DNA of 64,000 bases from Osedax fenrisi (taxonomy: Eukaryota; Annelida; Polychaeta; Sabellida; Siboglinidae), in assembly GCA_964019155.1 (NCBI GenBank), contig OZ025239.1, positions 80,441,402-80,505,401 on the forward strand. Reading direction: 5' to 3'. Shown here piece after piece: positions 1 through 10,140 of the stretch. A program made the position numbers and the translations under genes. The notes beneath the pieces are model-generated. The model saw only the letters and a list, made by a program, of their open reading frames with translations. It searched no databases and was not told the DNA's origin. Positions within the stretch are counted from its first letter, which is position 1. The number at the start of each line of letters is the position of its first letter.

Positions 1-1612
1 GAACCATCTTTGCTTCGCAAAATCTTTGATGATAGTCTATAAATAGACCATAATCCGACTACACCACGCCTACTATTTTTAAATATAGCGCGGCTTAGAT
101 TACTGGCAATCATATACTATAGTATTATACTAAGTATATATAAATTTCATAATATAAATGTTATACATTCGTTAATAATGTATACTATAAATGTATATAT
201 TAGCATTTTAATTATAATCTGAATAAATAATCAATGTATAACTTATAGTATAAGTATAACTTATATAGTAACTATAATAGTTGTAATTAATTTTAAACAA
301 AGTATTGTAATAATGTAAACAAAGTAATGTATAAAATAATTAGTAAACGTCGAAAATATCCGTTATTATATTAGATTGATAGCGAATATTTACGTGTATT
401 TATGTAATATATATATTTACATATATAGGTATTTGACTACATATATGTATTTGCGTGTTGATATTTTTGGGTTGTTTGGTTTTTTTCTACTTGGTTTTTT
501 TAGCTGCATTAAATCCCGAAGTGAGCCTTTTAAATATTGTGCTTATTACACGATTTTAATTTTATTTAAAACTATGTGCCTAGTACAAACTCTTATATAA
601 TAGTTCATTATCATAGAATATTACATAGTACACGTAAATAAAAATATATGATATTAATAGAATATAAAGACGGATTTTGTCGACGTCTTCCACAATATTA
701 TATAGTATCAATTATAAATATTAATTATTCATATTGAATAACTATAGTATTATAATTACAAGTTTTGTTCTAAGGTAGTCTAAGTTTGAGTAGTCTCCCT
801 AAAAAATTGAACCTCCCTGATTGAACTAACTAATAAATATTAATGTAATCATTAAATGTAGTATACATTTTATTATATTTTTATAAATAATTACTTACTC
901 AAAATAAATATAAAAATTGTAATGATTACAATTTCCAGTTCTATCGAAAAATAATGTCCTTATTTCTTTATAGAATATGTTAAAATCATTGTTGATGGGC
1001 AGGTTTTCTATTTTTTGGTTAGACATGAACCATTTTTTAATTGTTATATAAACTTTTTTCTAACATGATTTAGAGAACAAAAATATATCCCATTTATTAA
1101 TTATAATATACTAAACATTTTGAATACCTAAAACTATGTTTAATTTTAGTATTTTAAATTTAGTATAAGTTTTTGTTAAACGTGGCTCAAGTCTCACTAA
1201 CCCCTACCCACTAACCACTACCCTACATACCATCAGCTGAACACATGTGGGTATATATTAGTTTATCGGTTATAGACTATAACTTATAGTTGAATGATTT
1301 AACACTCAAATAAGGTAACATTTTATTATTTAAATTGAGTTACTATAGTTAATACTTGAATACACTTTCATTTGATAAGTCTGCACCCAAGTAATGTGGA
1401 CCGTAGTACGCTAGGGAATCAACTCTAGTAGACGAGCATCAAGGATTAGATTTAGGACAAAGTACGGTGATGAGTAATTATTCACCTAGATAATTATATA
1501 TATATATATATACTACTTAATTACATATAATTATATATATATACTACTTACATTATAATTATACCTTATTGTCTGGTAACAACACTTATTGTTATTCTAT
1601 GGACTTACGTAG
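1..1612. other. AT-rich sequence upstream of the first visible ABC exon
   Basis: This stretch is AT-rich and low in complexity, with (AT)n runs near 1495-1545. The visible ABC exon at 1613 starts inside the nucleotide-binding domain, so the region is most likely intron and the 5' part of the gene lies left of the window. I translated the less AT-rich stretch at 1380-1470 and found no convincing NBD-start exon. The 74-codon open frame at 376-600 is a low-complexity Ile/Tyr string and is not called. Confidence 0.5.
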
Positions 1613-1747
1613 TTTGAATGCTTTGGATTAATGGGACCCAATGGATCGGGCAAGAGCAGTCTGCTGGAGTTATTAACAGGCTATCTGACAGTCAGTAACG
1701 GCAATGCTTATATCGGGGACAAGTGTCTCACCACTGGAATGAATACG
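1613..1747 (+). CDS. ABCA-like gene, exon with Walker A
   Basis: The exon follows the acceptor ...ttacgtag and ends at donor ACG|GTAATA. It encodes FECFGLMG then the intact Walker A GPNGSGKSS and the ABCA-style strand LTGYLTVSNGNAYIGD. Both ends are phase 0 (45 codons). The frame upstream of the acceptor has a stop (tag at 1610), which supports the splice site. The intron that follows is short (174 bp) and starts with an (AT)n run. Confidence 0.85.
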
Positions 1748-2623
1748 GTAATATATACATATATATATATATATATCTATACTATATTCATATATATTTA
1801 TCACGTATATAGAATATAGGTGCACGTACATCGATCACATTCGTACGTAATGTGTGCAGCGCACTACGAACCTCTTAGACACGCCCCCCACCCTCACGCC
1901 CCCACCCCCGCCCACACACAGGAGTACTCGCAGATAGGCTACCTGTGCGACGACGACGCCACCCTACCATTCCTTACGCCCTACGAGATGCTGATGATAT
2001 TCGCGAAGCTGAGGTGCATTCTATACGATAAAGTCGAGGACACCATCGATAGCATCCTGTCGGTGCTGCTCCTTCAGGGAGTTAGGGATATAGAGTGCCA
2101 TAAATTAGGGTTTACCATTCACCGTATATTCTATGTTCTTTATCTATCAATATAACTATATTAGATTAAGAATATATTTAATATATTATAAACAAAATGT
2201 ATACAATCTTATTATAGTATACAATATTATTTCCCAATGACATTAATACATGAACTATTATTATTTACGAACAATGTTATACTTGTCGTAAATATATTTA
2301 GAGTAAATTCTTTTTTCCTACTTGTAAATAATTATTTATATTTGTATATAGCCTAAACATACCTACTAATTACAATACTTCAACTGGTAATAATTATCTG
2401 CGTAGATACGGACATAGAAGATTGGTGAATATCGGAATGGCGGTGATCGGAAAACCAGATCTAATATTTCTGGAACACCCTACGCAAGGTCTGGATTCTC
2501 ATTGCAAGAAGAGAGTTTGGGAACTGATCCTGTCCTGTCAGCGCAGCGGCTGCACGATGATGATCTCTTCTCACAAGTTAGGCGACCACCACGACACCAT
2601 TTCGACGCTTACATTTGTATCGT

Positions 2624-2663
<40 letters not shown>

Positions 2664-5208
2664 TATATATAATATATATATACATATGACTATAATTCTA
2701 CAGCAAACTAAAAATGTAACTGAATATACATGTGATTATAAATATTATTTATACATTAAATTACGTGTATATCTGATTAAATGTATTTTATTTTTAAATT
2801 ATCTAAATATTAAATATTTTAATACGTGACACGATGCTATCTGTACTTTCGGAACTATCTACCACATTACTCGCACTAGATTATTTAATCTCTATTTACA
2901 CGGACAACTTGCTTTTGATAAATACATTACTTAATTACAATTAAATGATTAAATCTTGATATCCGTTATTTAGAACATAAATTGTAATAATACATACAAA
3001 TTATTAAATCATAATTTTCAATATTTATAAGAGATATTTTGTTTCTTGTAAGGTAATACAATACCATTCCCTCTCTTTATATTTCTTGACTAATAACATG
3101 AAGGTTAGTATATCTTAGATTATTAATAAATAGGTCATCTACGTGTCAATCATTATAATGTAGTCCTATTCTGTTTGTCTAAATTACTAGTAGTCGTAAA
3201 CTATTCCTATTAGATATTGTGCAATGCTACAATGAGCTGTTGTTAATTATAATTAATCAATTCTTGAATACATATTTGTAATAAAAACTATTACCTTAAC
3301 CCTTAGGCAGTAATTCAATCATCACTAATAGTTATTCAATATTTAATTAAAAATTAATTAATTACTTAATATTAAATGTATACCTTTGACTATAATGGAA
3401 TCTTACGTAACGTACGATGTTTCATAGGAAACACTGACACCCCTATTAACCCAGCACCCCATTAACCTAGCACCCCTCCAAACCCAGCCCCCCTCTTAAC
3501 CCAGCACCCCTCTTAACCCAGCACCCCTCTTACCCCACAGCCCGGCGGAGATCGAGACACTCTGCAGCAGGATGGCGGTCATGGTAGACGGAGCATTCCG
3601 GATGCTCGGAACTCCTCACGAGATCAAATCTTCGCTGACGTGCTACACGATCAAGATACACATATCCGTTTGTTTACGACATACATGTAATACAGGCGCG
3701 GTGTTATAAGAGATACAAGGACATGTGATAAGGACATAGTGATAGGGTGATATGTTAGGAATGAAGGAGGGAGTAATCACGATGTAGAAAGAAAGAAACT
3801 AGAGTCGGGAATCCTAGTGGGGAAAGTTTGATATCGCTAAGAGAGGAATGAGGTTGTCCAGTGGAAGAGCGAGAGTGTCGGAGATAATAAGGAATGACGT
3901 TAATGTTGGGAGTAGCGTACACACGTATATGTGTAATGTTATTTATATTTATGATAAATATATACATCTATAAAAGCGCTTAACACCTGATATGTTTATA
4001 TGTTAAGATTAATATGGCAACGTGTTAATAATACCGTCTGCTTATAGAGTTACTGGTGGCACGCATGGCTAGTTCATGTACTGCAGCCATGGCGTATAAC
4101 ACAATATATACAAGATGTTTATTTATGAATAGAATTGTAATACAAGAATAATAGTAATGCAAATAGAATGCTTATGTATGCGAATACATTATATTATAAA
4201 TGATAATAATAATACAAACCGAACATATTATATTTAAAATTAATTAATTATACTAAACACTTCGCTATAATTATGATATCATCAAATGTCGTTGAACTTT
4301 AACCTTTACGTAGAACGAAGACTCGTGCGATGTTCTAGAGAGAATTCAAGGTCTGACGCACTACCTGCTGAGGTATTGGCACACTATAGAAGTGATGGAT
4401 AAACACACAAATCACGTGTGCTTCATCATCTATGAGAAAACTTCTATCTCGTTCATATTCAGCATTCTGGACAAGGTCATTTCAATGTCAACATTATATT
4501 AATGATAATTAATTATTTACTTTTATAATATTTGATTATATGTTATATTTATTGTATATATTAATATATCTCATATATTATTAATTACACATAAAATAAA
4601 AGTATTACATCAAATATATCATGATAATATATCAACCCCTATACACATTTATTATTACTATACATAATGATATTTAACTATTACATAAAGTAATCCAGAA
4701 TTACTTCGCAATTAATAACAAATTCGTCTTAGAATAATTTGATTTTAATCTCATATAAGATAAAATACATAACATTATAATCATATTTACAGATATAATC
4801 AATTAAAAATAGTTATTAATATTATTATATTGATAAAACCTAATAGTATATCTACCTATAAAAATGTATGTATAATATTATTTAACCAAATTACTTTGAA
4901 ATATTTACAAAATATCCTCTTCCAATATTATTTTTATATCAAAATACTTCATTATAGTTATTTTTTTGATATATTTATATGAATTATAAATTTCTTAATT
5001 TAAACAATTATTAGTATTAAAACCTAAAATATTTCCTATATAATAGATAATATAGGTATTAAAAAACAATTTAATTAAAAATTAAATATATGTTGAGTAT
5101 ATTTGATCAAATACATTAATTATAATAATCAGATACAAATACACCAAATCAAACAGTGTATTTAAATAAAAATACAAATACATATATGACCTCAACCCTG
5201 ATATATAT

Positions 5209-5256
<48 letters not shown>

Positions 5257-7747
5257 ATGTGTATATGAATGAGTATTACTAGATCATATAATTCCCCACC
5301 GCTTGTTTATTCGTACCCATAATGTATTACGTAGACGTAGACTTAGTAACATATCTGACCCATTTCTAACGATATCCTCTTAACCTCTCATAAATAGATC
5401 ATTTGCTCTCTCCTACTTCACTGTTCTTACACAACTCCTCGACTAACTCAGCCCAACTTCTCTTATTCTAGTTCCCTTCACAAAAGTAACTTTTTTCAAC
5501 TCCTATACTTTAATCATAATGATTTCGTATTGGCGAATGAAATATGTAAATATTTAGTTAATGTTAATAAGGAGTAAAGTTTAATAATATTTCATTAATG
5601 ATTACAATATCTAAAGTATATGCGTCTCTCTCACTCTCGTTAACCAGCTGATATCCATATCATCGTGTGATTACCTGTATAAGATAGTATTATAATACAA
5701 ACGTTAATTATGTAATCATTCCTTCAGATTAAAACCGAATTTGGATTCAGATTTTTCAACATTCAAGAAGCGACACTACACGATTCCTACGACCGAATCA
5801 CTAACGTAAAGTTAGCATTGTCACCTATATACTATAACTTATAAGCAATATAGTATCCCTATACTACACATATACTACATGTGTGTGTGTGGTTATGTAC
5901 GATGTGTTTACATTAGATCAGATATATTACAATTATAGAATAATATATATATATATATATTAATATATAGAATATATATACTAGATTTTTATATATTGTT
6001 TGATAGAATAGTGTAAATAATATTTTCTAGATCATTAACATTTAAATTAAAACTAACAGGAATTACCTACTTTAATTTAAATACAAAATATTTGTCAATA
6101 ATTTATGGTGTTATTTAAAAAAATATAAATGTATTATTAAATTAATATAATAATAATAATGAGAGTTTAGTGACATTAATTAACACTAGCACTAGTTCAT
6201 AACAGCATATCAAACATCAATGATCAACACTACTAACTTCTCATGCATAACCTGTATGTAACAATTGTTTACTTAAGTAATCACTCTCATTGTCTGTAAC
6301 ACTTAAAATACATGATAAGACTATAACTATCATATATAATATATCATTTAATACATACATTTTAAATAATCCCTTATACTATATAATATGAAAATATGAA
6401 TTCATATTTAATTAAGAAATATCAATATAAAAGTTATAACATATAAGAATTTGTCTATGGATTTATATAATTCACTTATATTTCCTTATCAGATATTAAA
6501 AGTATGATAAAATTAAAAATAAATTAATCGATAATTTTATGAAATTAAAATATCAGTAAATAATTAGTTATTAAATAAAAACATTGAAGGTATTCTATTA
6601 TATTACAATAAAAAAAAATGTATTATTACTTCCTCTGGAATAATAATTTCATATAAATTAACAATGTAAAATACTAACAAATCTTATTAAAACATATCCT
6701 AACAACTACAGAAATATTTATATATAATATTATTAATATTTTATATATATTAAACTAATGCTACTGATTATATGCTTGTTATAATGTTACATTATAGTTT
6801 ATATATATATATATATATTAGTATACTAGTAAATATTGCACATTATCATCAGAGTATTAAATTGGATGGCAATAATTATTAATTTAGAATAATAATTAAT
6901 AGTTATCGAAATAAGTAACTAATATTATAAAAGAAGGATTAAGAAAACTAAGTAGATTCACATATCGTAGTGTTATTAATTAATATATATAATTAATAAA
7001 TAGTTATTAATAAACTACTCATTTACGAATTTATTTTCTCCAATATTGATCATCTATTTTTAATCATCTTCCTATAACGATGTTATTATTGATTATTAAT
7101 AATGGTAACCTAGGTAACCTTGTGTCTACATTTATATTCTTCTCCACAGTTTAAGTATCGCTAATTCACGTAATATCATAACCGCATAACATTAATAACC
7201 CCGCCACACCCAGTAACCATTAACACGCCCTCACCCCCTCACCCCACACAGTAACACGTTAAGACGCCGCGTGGACGAGAAGACAATCTACAAGCCGACG
7301 CTGAACGCCATGTTCTCGCTGTTCCAGTTGAACTACGCGATGGCCTACGGTAAACAAGTCAACGACAAGTACACCGACTCGCTGTCGCTCATCAACTACG
7401 ACAACAGCGTCGGGGTCAGCTTCGGCGAGAGCAGTCAGGGCGGGGTTAACTGCCACCCTATCGGGGTAACGGTTGCGCCGGCCGGTACTAACATCGGTGC
7501 TAGCGGAGGCGGGGGCGGCGGGGCTGAGGAGGAAGTGGTGATCAGCTCGGTGAAGACGAACTACACGTACGGTAAGTTTGTGAACCGCGGAGAGGCGGTA
7601 CGAGATCAGGAGGCCGCCGTAGCGATAGCCAATCGGTACGCGGCGAGTCGGCAGTACGGAGACCCCTTGATCACTAGGTATCAGAAGATGAAGGAGTCGA
7701 CGCTCGGAGGCGAGGAGGCCACCGATAAGAAGACCACCCAGGAGTGA
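1613..7747 (+). CDS. ABC transporter, ABCA-type C-terminal NBD, 3' part of gene (7 exons)
   Basis: This is the 3' part of a split gene for an ATP-binding cassette transporter, a membrane lipid or solute transporter in the ABCA family. Exons are 1613-1747, 1922-2109, 2406-2576, 3541-3667, 4314-4475, 5728-5810 and 7252-7747. Their phases agree throughout and they sum to 1362 nt, giving 453 codons plus TGA. Order of motifs: ECFGLMG then Walker A GPNGSGKSS, a Q-loop region IGYLCDDD, a signature region LGYGHRR, a Walker B region LIFLEHPT, D-loop GLD and H-loop SSH. The segment ETLCSRMAVMVDGAFRMLGT is typical of ABCA (compare the family pattern EALCTRLAIM.NG.F..LG). A hydrophilic tail ends the protein, so this is probably the second NBD. 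Family knowledge: the Q-loop Gln, signature SGG and Walker B Asp-Glu are needed for ATP hydrolysis. Here they read Asp, G-Y-G and Glu-His, so catalytic activity is doubtful. The 5' half with the membrane domains is outside the window. Substrate is unknown. Confidence 0.85.
1922..2109 (+). CDS. ABCA-like gene, exon with Q-loop and helical region
   Basis: The exon starts after a C-rich acceptor (cccacacacag) and ends at a GG|GTTTAC donor, leaving two bases. It encodes EYSQIGYLCDDDATLPFLT, aligning with the ABCA pattern MGYCPQFDAID..LT. The Q-loop Gln position is Asp here. The helical region EMLMIFAKLRCI matches the ABCA pattern EHL..YA.LRG. Confidence 0.85.
2406..2576 (+). CDS. ABCA-like gene, exon with signature, Walker B and H-loop
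   Basis: Acceptor is ctgcgtag and donor AA|GTTAGG. With the two bases left by the previous exon, the signature region reads LGYGHRRLVNIGMAVIG where ABCA proteins have YSGGNKRKLS.A.ALIG. Walker B reads LIFLEHPTQGLDS, with Glu-His in place of the usual Asp-Glu. The H-loop His is kept in MMISSH. Choosing the AAGTTAGG donor gives an exact-length match to the ABCA pattern SHSMEECEALC across the junction. Confidence 0.85.
3541..3667 (+). CDS. ABCA-like gene, exon after the H-loop
   Basis: It follows a C-rich acceptor made of repeated 'aacccagcacccctctt'-like blocks ending taccccacag. It encodes PAEIETLCSRMAVMVDG, AFRMLGTPHEIKS and TCYTIKIHIS, which match ABCA closely. A GTTTGT donor at 3668 keeps phase 0 into the next exon. 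Confidence 0.85.
4314..4475 (+). CDS. ABCA-like gene, exon of the post-NBD regulatory region
   Basis: Acceptor tttacgtag, donor AAG|GTCATT, 54 codons, phase 0 at both ends. It encodes a segment with LERIQGLTHYLLRYWHTIEV, VCFIIYEKTSISFIFSILDK. This corresponds to the ABCA region ...FPGSVL...L.Y.LPS..LS..F.ILE... that follows the NBD. Confidence 0.8.
5728..5810 (+). CDS. ABCA-like gene, exon ending the NBD
   Basis: Acceptor ccttcag. It encodes IKTEFGFRFFNIQEATLHD, matching the ABCA pattern ...EDYSVSQTTLEQVF. Two donors are possible: GTAAAG at 5806 (phase 0) and GTTAGC at 5811 (leaves two bases). Only the second keeps the frame open into the exon at 7252, and it resembles the AA|GTTAGG donor used upstream, so 5810 is preferred. 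Confidence 0.75.
7252..7747 (+). CDS. ABCA-like gene, terminal exon
   Basis: It starts after a C-rich acceptor (ccccacacag) and ends with TGA at 7745-7747. It is much more GC-rich than its surroundings. It encodes a hydrophilic cytoplasmic tail with a short helix-like start (LNAMFSLFQLNYAMAYGK), a glycine run (GASGGGGGGAEEE) and a basic/acidic end. I recognise no domain. Membership in the ABC gene rests on phase, strand, distance and the AATAAA just downstream. A separate short gene cannot be excluded. Confidence 0.7.
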
Positions 7748-7763
7748 AACGCGCGCGCACCTC

Positions 7764-7769
7764 AATAAA
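7764..7769 (+). terminator. Polyadenylation signal AATAAA
   Basis: A canonical AATAAA lies 17 nt after the TGA of the ABC gene, implying a very short 3' UTR. Confidence 0.6.
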
Positions 7770-7818
7770 ATATAAATGAAATAGACGTAGGCGTTCGTTA
7801 TTTTGATTAGTTTTAATA

Positions 7819-7824
7819 TTTATT
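7819..7824 (-). terminator. Possible polyadenylation signal for the GNAT gene
   Basis: TTTATT on the plus strand is AATAAA on the minus strand, about 300 nt after the GNAT stop. If used, the 3' end comes within about 70 bp of the stop codon of the convergent ABC gene. Confidence 0.3.
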
Positions 7825-8119
7825 CGATAGTTATGATATGAGTAAAGTTAATTTAAATAGATACGATTGATTGTCGCGCGATTGATATACGATTCAATTT
7901 AAATTAATGAATTGAAGTATGTTTAATTATGCACATACTATAAATTTAATGCTGAACTAGTATAAGAATAGATGCTAGTGACAGTATTGCTGATTGATAA
8001 TAACTGATAACTTTGGAGCGATATCAACGTCCGATAAAAAATAACAATCGCTGGTCATTTCTTGTTACAGCCTATTTGTTACAGCTTATTACAGCTTATT
8101 ATGATCGGTATCGCCCGCC

Positions 8120-8502
8120 CTAGTCTTTCGTGTAATCCATGTTCTGAATCTTAAGAAACAGCTTCGACCCGTTATAGGTGTCCATGTGACGCAGCTCGCC
8201 GACCTTGGTGAAGCCGAGTTTCTCGAAGAACTCGACAGCGCGGTAAGTGCTCTCCACCTTGATGACGTCGCGGTTGAGTGCACGCAGCCTGCGTATCGCC
8301 GCCTGCATGAGTTTCTTACCGTAACCACGACTACGGTAGCGGTTGATCACGAAGATGAAGCTGATCTCGTTGTAGAGGGGTTCGGAAGGGCGGCGGGGGG
8401 TAACGCACTCGGTACCGTAGGACAGCACCGCTACCGGCTCCTTGGTACCCTCTACGTACCCGAAGAACAGCTCGTGACCGTCGGGTATGCTGTAGGAGAA
8501 GC
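8120..8502 (-). CDS. GNAT-family N-acetyltransferase, terminal exon
   Basis: About 126 codons ending in TAG (plus-strand cta at 8120). GNAT enzymes move an acetyl group from acetyl-CoA to an amine. Visible elements: strands ELFFGYVEG and VAVLSYG, then motif A, ISFIFVINRYRSRGYGKKLM, with the R-x-x-G-x-G/A-like acetyl-CoA loop RSRGYG, then the strand VIKVEST and motif B YRAVEFFEKLGF. The open frame runs on to 8605, but a C-rich acceptor (cccaacccccgcag) at 8503-8516 fits the start of the conserved sequence and the upstream part (PLHYSYSSSNNPPLPTP) looks like intron. The exon would start in phase with one base from the preceding exon, which I could not find. Convergent with the ABC gene (372 bp between stops). 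Substrate unknown. Confidence 0.75.
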
Positions 8503-8605
8503 CTGCGGGGGTTGGGAGGGGGGGGTTATTAGAGGAGGAATACGAGTAATGGAGTGGTGCGGGTAAACTATCACACAACGAGATAATGTGGCAGTAGTTC
8601 ATCAT

Positions 8606-9256
8606 TGTGTACTATTATAATTAGACACTTAATTAAATACTATTACCATTAGATATATTATAAGTAGGTACAATTATAAAAATGTTTCAATGTATTTTTG
8701 ATTTGTTTTCCGAAATGATGATAAAGTAATAATTCTAATTTATAAATTCATAATTTTATTTCTGACATTAATAATCAATACTTGATGACATATCACATAT
8801 GTCATATATAAATATATATACTCACATTTAATTTAAATATGACACAAACAAATGGAAACATATTTTTTTTAAATTTCATATAATTTACGAAACTGAATTA
8901 TTAGAAAATATATTAAATTATAATTTATATTGATAATTATCAATGAATATCAAAAAAAAATATTTGATAAATTTCGAAAAATCGTATATAATTATTATTT
9001 TAATTATGATACGAATGAACTTGTATAACTTTTATAAGAATAACAAATAAAAATCACATACTACATAATGTAACGTATAATCTTTATAAGAATATACACA
9101 GTTGAGTATAACAATATCTACTCTTTATTTTAAAGACACAAATATCTAAAAAATCTAGTTGCTTCGTTAAAGGTTCTTTATGTTTAGCTCAATATGTCAC
9201 TCAATATTTAAATATCAATTTGAACACCTACACTGGAGGTCCTCAGGCCGTGCTGA
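8606..9256. other. AT-rich sequence upstream of the GNAT exon
   Basis: Low-complexity AT-rich sequence with no exon recognised on either strand. It is probably intron or 5' flank of the GNAT gene. Confidence 0.4.
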
Positions 9257-10140
9257 CATTCACCTTAGCATGTATATAGGGGCGTGGCTTACCTATCCTC
9301 TAGTGTTACATTCACCTTAGCATGTATATAGGGGTGTGGCTTACCTATCAGCTAGTGTTACATTCACCTTAGCATGTATATAGGGGTGTGGCTTACCTAT
9401 CCTCTGGTGTTACATTCACCTTAGCATGTATATAGGGGCGTGGCTTACCTATCCTCTAGTGTTACATTCATCTTAGCATGTATATAGGGGCATGGCTTAC
9501 CTATCCTCTGGTGTTACATTCACCTTAGCATGTATATAGGGGCGTGGCTTACCTATCAGCTAGTGTTACATTCACCTTAGCATGTATATAGGGGCGTGGC
9601 TTACCTATCCTCTAGTGTTACATTCACCTTAGCATGTATATAGGGGCATGGCTTACCTATCAGCTAGTGTTACATTCACCTTAGCATGTATATAGGGGCG
9701 TGGCTTACCTATCCTCTAGTGTTACATTCACCTTAGCATGTATATAGGGGCGTAGCTTACCTATCCTCTAGTGTTACATTCACCTTAGCATGTATATAGG
9801 GGCGTGGCTTACCTATCAGCTAGTGTTACATTCACCTTAGCATGTATATAGGGGCGTGGCTTACCTATCCTCTAGTGTTACATTCACCTTAGCATGTATA
9901 TAGGGGCGTGGCTTACCTATCCTCTAGTGTTACATTCACCTTAGCATGTATATAGGGGCGTGGCTTACCTATCCTCTAGTGTTACATTCAGCTTAGCATG
10001 TATATAGGGGTGTGGCTTACCTATCCTCTGGTGTTACATTCACCTTAGCATGTATATAGAGGCGTGGCTTACCTATCCTCTGGTGTTACATTCACCTTAG
10101 CATGTATATAGGGGCGTGGCTTACCTATCCTCTAGTGTTA
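9257..10140. repeat. Minisatellite, 17 x 52 bp
   Basis: Seventeen head-to-tail copies of exactly 52 bp, beginning cattcaccttagcatg and continuing tatataggggcgtggc, ttacctatcctctagtgtta. Copies differ mainly at a few positions: cctctagtg, cctctggtg or agctagtg near the end, and ggggcg, ggggtg or ggggca in the middle. These mark sub-types arranged non-randomly. Each unit puts a TATATA next to a GGGGCGTGG box. The array ends cleanly at gtgttacatagacc. Confidence 0.95.

Noticed and set aside
7259..7765. 168-codon minus-strand frame opposite the last ABC exon
   Set aside because: Shadow of the GC-rich plus-strand exon. Composition is Arg/Leu-rich antisense with no family match.
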